Source of the DNA: JAPORY01 sp965215385
GTDB taxonomy: Bacteria; Pseudomonadota; Alphaproteobacteria; Rhodobacterales; Rhodobacteraceae
Assembly: GCA_965215385.1 (NCBI GenBank)
Contig: OZ244059.1
Coordinates: 124,001 to 188,000 of the forward strand
Direction: 5' to 3'
DNA: 64,000 nucleotides
Every line of letters starts with the position of its first letter. Position 1 is the stretch's first letter. This document shows, piece by piece, positions 1 to 9,665 of this stretch. The notes under the pieces are model-generated. The model did not search any database. It was not told the DNA's origin and saw nothing but the letters and a program-made list of their open reading frames with translations. Made by a program: the position numbers and the translations under genes.

Positions 1-340
1 TGGGGAAATCTGCGATACCATTTGTGGGTACGACTTGATTCCAGATCATTTATATCATGGGAGCCTCGCAAGCGTACCTTAGGCAATTTTGTAACTGAAG
101 ATGTCGATCTTTGAAAGTCAAAGGCACTGCGGCTTTAACTTAAGTCACCTTTTTTTCGGCAACGGGACTATATCCGTGCTTTGTTGCGGCTGCGCCAGAT
201 GTCTGCAATCGGCAAACAGGTGCAAGAGGTTTATCCTCAATACTTCAATAGTTTTGGCGTGCGTTGGCCAAAATCCGAATTTTCCGATAAAACGGTCCCA
301 CGAAAACGTCACTGTCTGGTGGGCGATATCAATTTACAAA
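1..340. other. Non-coding stretch downstream of ssb
   Basis: I see no convincing gene here. The open frames that cross it are short and continue antisense into ssb. No clear terminator hairpin with a T-run follows ssb on the minus strand. The window edge cuts whatever lies further left. Confidence 0.5.
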
Positions 341-820
341 TCAAAAGGGAATCTCATCATCTTCATACATAGGCTGGTTGGAGTTATCCGTTCCGGCGGA
401 ACCAGTGTCACCAAAGTTGCTTTCGGAGGTGCTTTGATCAAATGGCGAACTGTCAGCGGGACGGTCGCCACGAGCATCAAGAAATTGGAGGCTCCCGCCA
501 TAAGGACGAATTGCAACTTCGGTTGAATAGCGATCTTGCCCGGATTGATCTTGCCACTTTCGCGTCTCAAGTTTTCCTTCAACGTAGACTTTGGATCCTT
601 TATGGAGATACTGCTCGGCAAGCCCGACAAGGGCATCATTATGAATGGTGACGCGATGCCATTCGGTGCGTTCCTTTCGTTCGTTGGTATTTCGATCTTT
701 CCAACTTTCCGACGTTGCGATATTTAAATTGCATATTCTACCGCCGTTCTGAAAAGTCCGCACTTCGGGGTCACGCCCGAGGTTGCCAACGAGGATAACT
801 TTGTTGACTGAACCAGCCAT
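341..820 (-). CDS. ssb: Single-stranded DNA-binding protein SSB
   Basis: SSB coats single-stranded DNA in replication, recombination and repair and recruits partner proteins through its tail. The 159-residue product opens with MAGSVNKVILVGNLGRDPEV, a classic SSB start. It has an OB-fold over roughly residues 1-110 with the expected aromatic and basic residues, then a Ser/Asn/Gln-rich linker and an acidic tail ending DDEIPF, the partner-docking tip typical of Alphaproteobacteria. An AAGGAAA ribosome binding site lies just before the ATG. The length is normal for the family. It is transcribed away from the lytic transglycosylase gene. Confidence 0.97.
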   Translation of the reverse strand: MAGSVNKVILVGNLGRDPEVRTFQNGGRICNLNIATSESWKDRNTNERKERTEWHRVTIHNDALVGLAEQYLHKGSKVYVEGKLETRKWQDQSGQDRYSTEVAIRPYGGSLQFLDARGDRPADSSPFDQSTSESNFGDTGSAGTDNSNQPMYEDDEIPF

Positions 821-1003
821 TTCTGATTTCCTTTCTTGAGTGCTTATGAGAATAGACGTGAGCTACTTGAACCAAGAGTACCAAGGACAATTAAAATCAA
901 TGGGAGCTTGTGTTGCAATACCGACTGTACTTGGGAAACGCAACCTGTTGCCGGTGTCGTTTCACTGAAACCTCGGTGATAAGATAGTGTTGAGCATCAA
1001 ACT

Positions 1004-1591
1004 ATGCACCCAGTTTTCGTTTCTGCTATCGTACTTACCTTGTGTTTCGCAGTTGTAACCGAGGCAGATATCTTTATTGACAAAAACAAAAAGGCTGTTT
1101 TTGGTTCGCAAACCCGCGTGATTGACACTCGCATCAAGAATCGGCCCACGCGTCTGGTTCGAATAGAGCAGCGACATCTCAATATTCCTAACGATTGGCA
1201 TTTTCCAGCCTACGCGGGCAACTACCGGGGCATGTATTTTCGCATGGCGCGAGATGCCGCTTGGCGACACCATATCCCGGAGAACCTATTCTTACGCCTC
1301 GTCCAGCAAGAATCAAACTGGGATCCGAATGCCGTCTCGCATAAAGGTGCAATTGGTCTCGCGCAACTGATGCCGCAAACGGCGCAGTACTTGCAGGTGG
1401 ATGCGCACGATCCTTATCAAAACTTAGACGGCGGTGCTCGTTATTTGGCGCAGCAATACCAAGAGTTCGGCTCCTGGCGCCTAGCACTAGCGGCGTACAA
1501 CGCTGGTCCGAAGACGGTGCGAGATTATCGCGGTGTTCCCCCTTATGATGAGACAAGAAACTACATCAAAGTCATTCTTGGCGACAGTTGA
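1004..1591 (+). CDS. Soluble lytic murein transglycosylase-like protein (SLT domain)
   Basis: This enzyme should cleave the MurNAc-GlcNAc bond of peptidoglycan to leave 1,6-anhydro ends, in the periplasm. The 195-residue protein starts with a hydrophobic signal sequence ending near AVVTEA. A C-terminal SLT domain (about residues 75-190) has the catalytic Glu in LVQQESNWDP (residue 103), then GAIGLAQLMPQTA and LALAAYNAGP, the hallmark family-1 lytic transglycosylase motifs. It is short, with only a small N-terminal extension, so it is a minimal LT rather than an Slt70 or MltD. It stands alone on the plus strand between two minus-strand units. Confidence 0.9.
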   Translation: MHPVFVSAIVLTLCFAVVTEADIFIDKNKKAVFGSQTRVIDTRIKNRPTRLVRIEQRHLNIPNDWHFPAYAGNYRGMYFRMARDAAWRHHIPENLFLRLVQQESNWDPNAVSHKGAIGLAQLMPQTAQYLQVDAHDPYQNLDGGARYLAQQYQEFGSWRLALAAYNAGPKTVRDYRGVPPYDETRNYIKVILGDS

Positions 1592-1693
1592 TCTGCTGTA
1601 AAGAGCTTGTCCCACCGCGATCACATTCATTCGTGAGCAGGCTACAAGACCAACGCTCACAGATTGTTCGGAGTAATGCGGCAAAATTGGGTA

Positions 1694-3781
1694 TCATTCG
1701 GCTGCGAGCCGAAGCACCGGCGTCATTTCGGCAAGCTTTTCGGTCGAAAGATGGCATTTGACTTGATGACCTGGGGCGGGAGAGTGAATTGGCGGTACTT
1801 CACGCTCGCATAGATTATCTTGAACTGCATGTTTCCAGTGGCAGCGTGTCTGAAATGGACAACCCGACGGCGGCTCAATCGCTGACGGGACTTCTCCCTC
1901 CAACACAATGTGATTTTTTTTAACCGACGTGTCGGCGATCGGTACCGCTGACAACAATGCCTCAGTGTAAGGATGATAAGGCGGTGCAAATACCTGATCC
2001 GTGTCGCCGAGTTCAACCACGTGACCAAGATACATCACCATTACCCGATCCGAAAGATAGCGAACAATAGACAGATCATGAGATATAAATAGCAATGTCG
2101 TCTTTTGCTCTCGTTGAATCTCCATCAATAAGTCGGTTACCGCCGCTTGAACCGATACATCAAGCGCCGAGACGGGCTCATCGGCCACAACAACACGGGC
2201 ACCACCCGCGAAAGCACGAGCAATTCCAACTCGCTGCTTTTGCCCGCCCGATAATTGTCGTGGCATTCGGGCAGCAAAAGACCGCGGTAACTTCACAAGA
2301 TCTAGCAACTCCAACATTTTTTGGCGTCGATCTTTATCGTCTGATCCCACCGCAAAAACCTCTAATGCCCGAATAATTTGACGACCGACAGACATCGAGG
2401 GATTAAGAGTGTCGAACGGATTTTGAAACACCATTTGGATCTGACCAACGATCGCTTTGTCACGCGTCATAATTGGCAGGTTCTCAATGCTCCGCTCGTC
2501 AAAATAGATCTTTCCGTCAGTCGCCGACTCCAGTCCCATAAGGATTTTTGCAAAGGTCGACTTGCCGCACCCTGATTCACCAACAATTGCCAACGTTTCC
2601 GCTGCTCTCGCTTCAAAACTCAGGGTTTCGTTCGCCTTGATTACTTTTTTGTTGTCGCTCGCAAATAGTGAGTTAGCTGCCGATTCGTAGTACTTTTTGA
2701 GATCATCGATCCGTAAAACCACGTCCCCGACTTCGGCTGGTAATCCAACAGTGCCACCTTTGAGGTCGGCGTCCCAATTAATTTCATGGTGAAGAACACA
2801 ACGCGTTGTATGCTGGGTCTGACCCGTTACCGAACTCATAGGAATTCGGCGCGAGCCACATTGTTCTTGGGCAAAATAGGCGCAACGTGGTCCGAAATTG
2901 CAGCCAGTTGGCCGTTCGTGCGGTAAGGGAAAGCTGCCCGGAATGGCGACCAAGGGACGCGAAATCTTATCAGCATCAGGCAAAGGGATGGCGCGAAATA
3001 ATGCCTGTGTATAAGGATGCCGCATGGTATCAAAGATATCCGCTACTGCACCAAGTTCGACCGCTTCGCCTGAGTACATTACACAGACCTGATCGCAAGT
3101 CTCAAGAATTAGCCCGAGATTATGCGAGATAAAGAGCATCGAAGTCCCGTATTTGCGGCCGAGTTCCCGAACAAGATCAACAATAGCAGCTTCTACCGTC
3201 ACATCGAGCGCCGTTGTCGGCTCGTCTAATATCAAGAGGTCGGGCTTCGACATCAACGCCATTGCAATTACAATACGCTGTTGTTGACCACCGGAAATCT
3301 GATGCGGGTAGCACCGTAGGATGCGCTCAGGGTCGGGCAGCTTGACATCAACCAAAACTTCATAAGCGCGCCGCAATGCTTCGGCTCGTGATACAGTCTC
3401 GTGAATCAAAGGCACTTCGATGAGTTGCTCACCAATTCGCATGGCCGGGTTTAATGAGGCCATCGGTTCTTGGTAAATCATGGCGATTTCGTTGCCGCGA
3501 ATCCGGCGCAGCTCCGCCGCTGACAGATGCTGTAAGTCGCGGCCCTTGAATCTGACGTTGCCCCCAACGATACGTCCATTCCGACCCAAGTCCTGCATAA
3601 TTCCGAGGGCTACCGTTGATTTACCGCAACCGCTTTCGCCCACAAGACCAACGGTTTCGCCGGATTGAATCGAAAGTGAGAAGTCACAGACCGCTGTATT
3701 TTCAAGCGCCCGCGAAAAAAACGAAATCGATAGTTGCTCAATCTCTAGAATTGGACTGTTAAGCAGCGTTAGGGCACTCAT
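1694..3781 (-). CDS. Dipeptide/oligopeptide ABC transporter ATPase, fused DppD-DppF
   Basis: It powers uptake by an oligopeptide-type (DppBCDF/OppBCDF) importer. The protein (695 residues from the ATG at 3781, placed just after GAGAG) carries two complete ABC domains in tandem. The first has GESGCGKST (residues 48-56), SGGQQQR and LLILDEPTTALD. The second has GESGCGKST, LSGGQKQR and VVVADEPVSALD. Each is followed by a Cys-containing oligopeptide-transporter C-terminal segment (CNFGPRC and CPFQTRC). Separate DppD and DppF subunits are fused here, as in the yejF/gsiA arrangement. It is the last gene of the operon and lies 48 bases after the DppC-type permease. The substrate cannot be read from the ATPase. 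Confidence 0.93.
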   Translation of the reverse strand: MSALTLLNSPILEIEQLSISFFSRALENTAVCDFSLSIQSGETVGLVGESGCGKSTVALGIMQDLGRNGRIVGGNVRFKGRDLQHLSAAELRRIRGNEIAMIYQEPMASLNPAMRIGEQLIEVPLIHETVSRAEALRRAYEVLVDVKLPDPERILRCYPHQISGGQQQRIVIAMALMSKPDLLILDEPTTALDVTVEAAIVDLVRELGRKYGTSMLFISHNLGLILETCDQVCVMYSGEAVELGAVADIFDTMRHPYTQALFRAIPLPDADKISRPLVAIPGSFPLPHERPTGCNFGPRCAYFAQEQCGSRRIPMSSVTGQTQHTTRCVLHHEINWDADLKGGTVGLPAEVGDVVLRIDDLKKYYESAANSLFASDNKKVIKANETLSFEARAAETLAIVGESGCGKSTFAKILMGLESATDGKIYFDERSIENLPIMTRDKAIVGQIQMVFQNPFDTLNPSMSVGRQIIRALEVFAVGSDDKDRRQKMLELLDLVKLPRSFAARMPRQLSGGQKQRVGIARAFAGGARVVVADEPVSALDVSVQAAVTDLLMEIQREQKTTLLFISHDLSIVRYLSDRVMVMYLGHVVELGDTDQVFAPPYHPYTEALLSAVPIADTSVKKNHIVLEGEVPSAIEPPSGCPFQTRCHWKHAVQDNLCEREVPPIHSPAPGHQVKCHLSTEKLAEMTPVLRLAAE

Positions 3782-3829
3782 GACTCTCTCAATTTTGGGG
3801 GGCGGGCTGTGCAATTGGCGACTGACAGG

Positions 3830-5023
3830 TTAATCCTTCAAAGACTCTTCACGCAGTCCGTCGGCAAGCAGATTGAGGCCGAGCACCAATGACAACAACG
3901 CGAAAGCCGGCGGCAACGCCGGATGCAGATAAATCGAAAGTAACTTTCGACCGCCGTTGATTGTTGTGCCCCAATCCGGCGATTCAGGGGGTAAGCCGAG
4001 ACCAAAGAAGCCGAGGGTCCCCAGCAGAATTATGGTATAGCCAATTCGGAGACAAAAATCGACGAGCAGCGGGCCGCGGGCGTTCGGCAAGATTTCCCAG
4101 AGCATAATATACCAAGATCCCTCGCCACGGGTTTGCGCGGCCGCAACATAATCTCTCGTCTTTATGTCAAGAGCCAAGCTGCGCACGATTCGAAAGACGG
4201 TGGGAGCATTGACAAATACTACTGACACAAAAACTACCAGAACGCCGCCAGAGATATCAAACAAGTCGAAAGCCGCTGGCAAAATCTGTAGCACCGAATC
4301 GGGCTCTGATATGACCGAGGCGTAGATCCACAAGAAAAGTCCTAACACCACAACGAGAAGCGGTGTTCTTACTTGCGGTCGGGTGTGAAAGCGCGAATTG
4401 AGAAGAATTGCTGAAAATATAATGGGGAAGGCAAACAGCACCGCTGCCAAGTAGCTCGGCAGACCAGTGGCAAGGATTTCCGGCGTTACCAAGAGATAAA
4501 ACAATAGGATCACGGGAAAGGCGAGTATTAGGTTCGACAGAAACGACAGGGCAACATCTAGACGACCGCCAAAATACCCGGCCGGTAGACCAAGCGTAAT
4601 GCCGACCATAAAGGCGAACAAAGTCGCGAGCGGCGCGATCTGAATCACAATCCACGTGCCCTTAACTACGCGGCTGAAGACATCACGGGCAAGATTATCA
4701 CCGCCGAGTAAGTAAAAGCCGAACTCATCGCTCAATGCGTTCGCGACCGCTGTCCCCGGAGGTTTGTTTTTCATCCCCGAAATCTGCGTGAGCGGATCAT
4801 GAGTAATGATGAGGTCAAAGGCTCCAAATAGACCGACAAACACCCAAAAAGCGACAAGCGCAAATCCAAGCAGACCGATAGGGCTATCATAAAGCTTGCC
4901 GTAGAGGCCGAGCCTGCGCTTAAGAGCCATTGACACCGAGAGTAGAGTGGCTAGCGCGAACCAAACGGGCAACAATTGCCACAGCATTAAGCCAATTATC
5001 GCTCCCCAACCCAAAGGCTCCAT
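3830..5023 (-). CDS. Oligopeptide-type ABC transporter permease (DppC/OppC-like)
   Basis: Inner-membrane permease half of the importer. I chose the ATG at 5023 because AAGGGGAC lies immediately upstream; an in-frame start at 5047 would lengthen it slightly. The 397-residue protein has the N-terminal transmembrane helices and soluble loop of DppC proteins, and then the membrane core with the cytoplasmic coupling loop DYVAAAQTRGEGSWYIMLWE (EAA loop) that docks on the ATPase. The long N-terminal part with two extra hydrophobic segments is larger than in E. coli DppC. Its start follows the DppB-like stop at 5034 closely, so the two are translated together. Confidence 0.9.
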   Translation of the reverse strand: MEPLGWGAIIGLMLWQLLPVWFALATLLSVSMALKRRLGLYGKLYDSPIGLLGFALVAFWVFVGLFGAFDLIITHDPLTQISGMKNKPPGTAVANALSDEFGFYLLGGDNLARDVFSRVVKGTWIVIQIAPLATLFAFMVGITLGLPAGYFGGRLDVALSFLSNLILAFPVILLFYLLVTPEILATGLPSYLAAVLFAFPIIFSAILLNSRFHTRPQVRTPLLVVVLGLFLWIYASVISEPDSVLQILPAAFDLFDISGGVLVVFVSVVFVNAPTVFRIVRSLALDIKTRDYVAAAQTRGEGSWYIMLWEILPNARGPLLVDFCLRIGYTIILLGTLGFFGLGLPPESPDWGTTINGGRKLLSIYLHPALPPAFALLSLVLGLNLLADGLREESLKD

Positions 5024-5033
5024 CGTTGTCCCC

Positions 5034-6086
5034 TTACGAAATCGCAATTCGGGGATTGAGGAACACGTAGCCGATATCGGCGATCAGTTGCGTCATGAGA
5101 ACCACAACGACGGAAACCACTGAAACGGCGAGCAACAACTCAATGTCGTTATTGCCGGCCGCTTGCACCAACAGCCAACCAAAACCCTTATAATTGAATA
5201 GGGTTTCGACAATGACGACGCCGTTGAGCAACCATGGAAACTGCAACATAATCACGGTAAAGGGGGCGATTAGAGCATTGCGCAAGGCGTGTTTCACTAC
5301 GATTGCGCCAAAGGAGACGCCCTTGAGCCGGGCTGTGCGGATGAATTGCGCCGTCATAACTTCGGCCATTGAGGCGCGGGTCATCCGCGCAATATATCCC
5401 ATGCCGTAAAGCGCGATGGTAAAGACCGGAAGGAAAAAATTTTCAAAGGTGGCATCCTCCATCGCCGCTGTCGCAGTGCCTTTGAACCACTTTAGGCCGA
5501 CTGCCGAGGACGCAAAGACAGCAATAAAGATAACGCCAGAAACATATTCTGGGGTTGCCGTGGTAACGATTGAAAAAGCCGATAATGAACGATCCGTCTT
5601 GGAACCCTCGCGCATCCCTGCCAACACGCCAACCAACAGGGCTGAAGGTACCATTAGCAACAGCACCCAAAACATTAGTTTGCCGGTTAACGCTAAGCGC
5701 TCAGTGACTAACGGCCCGACTTCTTCCTGAAAGACCGTCGAATGCCCCCAGTAACCTTGAAGAATCCCACAATATTGGCGCACGGCCGGCGTTGCTACCA
5801 ACGCAACCGTCCCGACGAAACAACGACCCCGCAATCCCGCATCGACTTTGGTTGTCCATCCGGGGGCAACGCCAACCCATTGGGCATATTTTAGCAGTAT
5901 TGGCTGGCTGTAACCATTGGCCGCAAGGTAGCGTTCAACTTCCGCGTCCGTCATCCGAAAGTTGCCTTGAGTCTTGGCAATTTTTTCGAGATTGGGAGAG
6001 AGATTGGTGATAAAGAATACGACAAACGTCAAACAAAGCGCAGTGAGGATCATCACGCCGATTCTTTTTAAAACAAATATTCCCAT
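5034..6086 (-). CDS. Oligopeptide-type ABC transporter permease (DppB/OppB-like)
   Basis: First gene of the three-gene transporter operon and the second permease half. The 350-residue protein starts with the DppB-type N-terminal helix (KRIGVMILTALCLTFVVFF). It has a periplasmic insertion at about residues 40-120 and then the permease core, with FIRTARLKGVSFGAIVVKHA as the coupling loop and the family end FLNPRI. The ATG at 6086 follows AGAGGG. No periplasmic binding-protein gene accompanies the operon in this window, so substrate specificity must come from a gene elsewhere. Confidence 0.9.
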   Translation of the reverse strand: MGIFVLKRIGVMILTALCLTFVVFFITNLSPNLEKIAKTQGNFRMTDAEVERYLAANGYSQPILLKYAQWVGVAPGWTTKVDAGLRGRCFVGTVALVATPAVRQYCGILQGYWGHSTVFQEEVGPLVTERLALTGKLMFWVLLLMVPSALLVGVLAGMREGSKTDRSLSAFSIVTTATPEYVSGVIFIAVFASSAVGLKWFKGTATAAMEDATFENFFLPVFTIALYGMGYIARMTRASMAEVMTAQFIRTARLKGVSFGAIVVKHALRNALIAPFTVIMLQFPWLLNGVVIVETLFNYKGFGWLLVQAAGNNDIELLLAVSVVSVVVVLMTQLIADIGYVFLNPRIAIS

Positions 6087-6396
6087 CAACCCTCTTTGTT
6101 CGCTATCAACTCCCGTTATGAGTGCTGAAGCAACCGCCTAACGCCCTGATGAACATAGCACATGATGATGAGGAGGGTTCCTATCATGCAAATGGTCGGA
6201 ATACAAGACCACGGTATTTGACACGGCTTACATGAGCACCACCAGTGCTGGTTTTTTGATCAAGATTGTAACCAAGTGATAAGGGCGGCACCCGCCAAAT
6301 TTTCCACCAAAGTCAAAGTTTGAACGGTGAATACCAAGGGGGTTGACCTTCACCACTTGCCACTCATTTGGGCCTAACGCCAACTCTTGCGACGCA
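6087..6396. other. Intergenic region upstream of the oligopeptide ABC operon
   Basis: About 310 bases between the permease start and the end of miaA, both on the minus strand. It should hold the promoter of the transporter operon, but I cannot place -35/-10 boxes with confidence. A weak palindrome CCAGTGCTGG followed by six T lies near 6243-6258, readable on the plus strand, where no gene precedes it. No binding-protein gene is hidden here. Confidence 0.4.
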
Positions 6397-7314
6397 CTAC
6401 GGTATTAACTTTTCGTTAATTGCTAGCGTGATACCAAGGCCAGGGTCGACGCTGTGCCAATCGCGCATTCTTGAGCGGAGCCAAGTTTGCTGCCGTTTGG
6501 CAAATTGTCGAGTAGCGATCAAGAGTTTTTCCCGAGCGGTCTCAATGGTATCGGTGCCGGCGACACACGCCATTAGCTCCCGCATGCCAATGGCCTTAAA
6601 TGCTGGTAACTTGGTATTGAAATACGGTGTCATCGTCGCAACCTCGTCAAGAACGCCGCCCGCGACCATTTGATCGACGCGAGCAGAAATACGCTGATTA
6701 ATCGAGGTTCGTGGCAAATCTACTCGTAGTGCAATTGCTTCGCTGAGTGGCAATAGCGGTGGCGGAGTTGTTTCTTGCCATTCAATGATGCTACGGCCCG
6801 TGGCGGTCATCACTTCCCAAGCCCTTTGTACACGGGCACGATTGGCGGGATCCAGTTGACTTCGGGTGTCGGGATCAAGGTCGGCGCATAACGTTTCTAA
6901 GCTGTGCCCATCAGCTTGCCGCCGCACCGCTATTGGAATGGTCGGAATGTCAGCGAATCCAGTTGTCAGTCCTTGAAAATACAATCCCGTTCCGCCGACA
7001 ATGATCAATCGTTGATTCCCTTGCAATAGGGGTTCTAGGTCCTGCAGCCACCGGCCAACGGAGTATCGGTCCCGCCAAGAAATATGTCCGTAGAGGTAGT
7101 GTGGGATTTTCGCAGTGTCGGCACTGGTCGGACGAGCGGTGAGAATTCGCCAGCAGTCATAGACTTGGCTGGCATCGGCATTGACGATGACTGCGCGATG
7201 TTGACTGGCAAGCCACATCGCGAGTTGGGACTTCCCAGACGCGGTGGGTCCAGCGATCAATATCGGTTTATTCGATTGGTCAATGGGGAGGTACACGGTT
7301 AATTTTGTCGGCAA
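6397..7314 (-). CDS. miaA: tRNA dimethylallyltransferase MiaA
   Basis: MiaA transfers a dimethylallyl group to N6 of A37 in tRNAs reading UNN codons. The P-loop GPTASGKS near residue 22 and the substrate-binding segment VNADASQVYDCWRILTARPT (a variant of the usual SMQVYRGMDIGTAKP) identify it, as do GGTGLYFQGLTTGFADIP and the C-terminal RQFAKRQQTWLR motif. At about 305 residues the size is normal. The start is unsettled: a TTG at 7314 gives the listed length and a GTG at 7296 is possible, and neither has a strong ribosome binding site. It is divergent from pyrH with only a short gap. Confidence 0.95.
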   Translation of the reverse strand: MPTKLTVYLPIDQSNKPILIAGPTASGKSQLAMWLASQHRAVIVNADASQVYDCWRILTARPTSADTAKIPHYLYGHISWRDRYSVGRWLQDLEPLLQGNQRLIIVGGTGLYFQGLTTGFADIPTIPIAVRRQADGHSLETLCADLDPDTRSQLDPANRARVQRAWEVMTATGRSIIEWQETTPPPLLPLSEAIALRVDLPRTSINQRISARVDQMVAGGVLDEVATMTPYFNTKLPAFKAIGMRELMACVAGTDTIETAREKLLIATRQFAKRQQTWLRSRMRDWHSVDPGLGITLAINEKLIP

Positions 7315-7394
7315 AGGTGTGATGATCCATTGAAGTTCTGCGCAAATTATGCATCTTGGGTCGGCGATTGTCTTCAGCCAAAACGGAGTTCACC

Positions 7395-8132
7395 TTGACG
7401 GAGCAGGGCGTTTCTAACCAGCAAGCGAAATTTAGGCGAGTGATGCTAAAAATTTCGGGTGAAGCACTCATGGGCGAACAAAGTTTCGGACTATGGCCGC
7501 CGAAAGTTGAACGGGTAGCAGCTGAGATCGCCGCCGTGCAGGCCCTTGGCGTTGAGATCTGTATGGTCATCGGCGGTGGCAACATTTTTCGCGGCTTACA
7601 AGGAAGTGCGCAGGGAATGGAGCGAACAACGGCTGATTATATGGGGATGTTGGCGACTGTCATGAATGCGTTGGCCATGCAGAGTGCTTTGGAAGAAAAG
7701 GGCGTCTTTACCCGCGTTATCAGTGCCATCACCATGAATGAGATTGCCGAACCCTATATTCGCCGTCGGGCTGTGCGTCACCTTGAGAAGGGTCGTGTGT
7801 GTATTTTCGCAGCCGGAACAGGTAATCCATATTTTACGACTGACACGGCAGCAACCCTTCGTGCCAATGAAATGTCGTGCGAGGCCATATTTAAAGGAAC
7901 CAAAGTTGACGGCGTTTACAATAAAGACCCGGTTCGGCATGCTGATGCGCAACGGTATTCGCAGGTAAGTTATGACGATTGCTTGGCGCAGCGACTCGAC
8001 GTTATGGACGCTTCGGCGATCGCGCTAGCGCGCGATAACAACTTGCCAATCATTGTTTTCTCGCTTGATGTTGCCGGGGGCTTCCGAAGCATTCTTTCGG
8101 GTAAGGGCACTTACACTCTTGTGGACGGATGA
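7395..8132 (+). CDS. pyrH: UMP kinase PyrH
   Basis: PyrH phosphorylates UMP to UDP in pyrimidine nucleotide synthesis in the cytosol. The amino-acid-kinase fold is clear: VMLKISGEALMGEQSFG at the N-terminus, MVIGGGNIFRG, DYMGMLATVMNALAMQ, CIFAAGTGNPYFTTDTAA and ATP-site residues FKGTKVDGVYNKDP. No ATG lies where the family normally begins. I favour the TTG at 7395, six bases after GGAG, giving 245 residues; a TTG at 7356 would add 13 residues. In most Alphaproteobacteria pyrH follows rpsB-tsf and precedes frr. Here miaA lies upstream and an unrelated ATPase gene separates it from frr. Confidence 0.95.
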   Translation: MTEQGVSNQQAKFRRVMLKISGEALMGEQSFGLWPPKVERVAAEIAAVQALGVEICMVIGGGNIFRGLQGSAQGMERTTADYMGMLATVMNALAMQSALEEKGVFTRVISAITMNEIAEPYIRRRAVRHLEKGRVCIFAAGTGNPYFTTDTAATLRANEMSCEAIFKGTKVDGVYNKDPVRHADAQRYSQVSYDDCLAQRLDVMDASAIALARDNNLPIIVFSLDVAGGFRSILSGKGTYTLVDG

Positions 8133-8423
8133 TTGCAGTTGAGTGATCAAGGCAGCACCCTCGCTTGTTGGTACTATCCGGTCGACCGAGAGCATAGGTG
8201 AGCAGTGGGAAAAAGCTCCCAGCATGCGATCATCAAGGGTTGGTCCCAACTTCTGGCTCTGCACAGTTTGGGAAGCAGTAGCTACTTGAAGTCAAGTCCT
8301 TAAACTTCGTAAACCAAGAAACTTGATTATCGATTTATTATTCAGGTCAGTTGCGCCGCTTCTGAATTCTCTTGCGCGAACCAGTTTTGATTGTGGAAAG
8401 AGCCGATCAGGGAAACCACGGTT

Positions 8424-9665
8424 ATGTCCAAATTCGATAGAAAACTCTTACAGGACTTCATCGACGATGGCGAGAAGATGCCACCGCCAGTCTTTGTTGG
8501 ACGAACGGAAATTCTAGAACATATTCTCACAAAAATTCGCCGAGCGGGTGAGAAGATGAAGGGTGTCCCTGGCAATACCACGGTGATACAGGGGGCACCC
8601 GGAGCTGGAAAGAGTTCAATTCTAAGCGAGGTCGAACGCCGTGCGCCGGTCGATGTCAAGGCCAGAGTTGTCAAAATCAGTAATAGCGACTTGGAACGGA
8701 ACCTTCCCCTCGTTGTCCGTGCGATTGCTTTTGCGGGGGCGTGCGCAGTTGAACAATGGTTTGATCTCTGGACGAGAATCGGAACTGGTTGGGTTCAAAA
8801 GCTTCCGCAACTGACAAATTTTCAGATTCCTTCTTATGCGGATCTAACCGACCTTCAACAGACGCGCCCACAGATCGCTTGGAAAGCTCCGGTGATCGTC
8901 GCAGTGGATGAGGTTCAACGGTTCGAGCGGAACAAGGGTGCTCCCCATGCCCAATTCCTGCAGCAAATTCATGACGCATCAATAACACTACCGATAACGC
9001 TTGTGCTGGCGGGACTGGGTGATACTCAGTCTGTTATCCGTGACATGGGATTGACTCATGGTTTGCGTCCGTTTTCTGTCGGATGTTTCGACCGCAACGA
9101 ATGCGATGAACTCACCGATGAATGGTGTGCGCATTTCGGGATTGTGATCGGGGCTCAACGCGACCGGATCATGAGCCTGATGACAAGCACAGACCGCTGG
9201 CCACGCCATGTTCATTGGGCGCAGCAGGCGATGGCAGAGTCTCTCCTCGTCGAAGGCGTCGAGGGTGACGCCGACCGGATTCCCGATTGGAAAGTCTTAC
9301 AGGCTCGAGCCGATGATCTTCGACAAGGTTATTATCAAACCCAGTATAGCGAAGCGATGGCGCGGGCCGCATCGTTAACGACAAAAATCATGTTTGATGT
9401 CGCTCAGGCAGAGGCAAAAGGCGCAGCACTGTCGCTGGAGATGATCATCAAGAACGTGGATACAGCCTGCGATCGAACGAATGGAGGTGCCTATCGTCTC
9501 CCGCGGGGATACAATGAAGAGACTTTTGTCGTTCATTTGATCCATTGCGGAGCCCTACAAGAATCCGACGACGGGACGTTGAACTGCCCCATTCCCTCCT
9601 TCCAAAGTTACATTCTTCGACGCGGCGGCATTGATCTCGATTTGCGACATGACCCCCTGTCCTAA
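8424..9665 (+). CDS. Orphan AAA-type ATPase, function unknown (paralogue of the ATPase at 59.5-60.8 kb)
   Basis: This 413-residue P-loop ATPase has Walker A GAPGAGKSS (residues 57-65), a Walker B/sensor segment VIVAVDEVQRF near residue 160, and then VLAGLGD as a likely sensor-1 strand. The C-terminal part looks like a winged-helix-type domain and ends CPIPSFQSYILRRGGID. The protein at 59452-60753 has the same layout and closing motif (CPIPSLATYIMRLGGVD), so the two are paralogues. I chose the ATG at 8424 with AGGGA upstream, although the frame is open further. It sits between pyrH and frr, which are normally adjacent, so it is probably a lineage-specific insertion. AAA switch ATPases such as TniB/MuB are a distant comparison only. 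Confidence 0.75.
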   Translation: MSKFDRKLLQDFIDDGEKMPPPVFVGRTEILEHILTKIRRAGEKMKGVPGNTTVIQGAPGAGKSSILSEVERRAPVDVKARVVKISNSDLERNLPLVVRAIAFAGACAVEQWFDLWTRIGTGWVQKLPQLTNFQIPSYADLTDLQQTRPQIAWKAPVIVAVDEVQRFERNKGAPHAQFLQQIHDASITLPITLVLAGLGDTQSVIRDMGLTHGLRPFSVGCFDRNECDELTDEWCAHFGIVIGAQRDRIMSLMTSTDRWPRHVHWAQQAMAESLLVEGVEGDADRIPDWKVLQARADDLRQGYYQTQYSEAMARAASLTTKIMFDVAQAEAKGAALSLEMIIKNVDTACDRTNGGAYRLPRGYNEETFVVHLIHCGALQESDDGTLNCPIPSFQSYILRRGGIDLDLRHDPLS

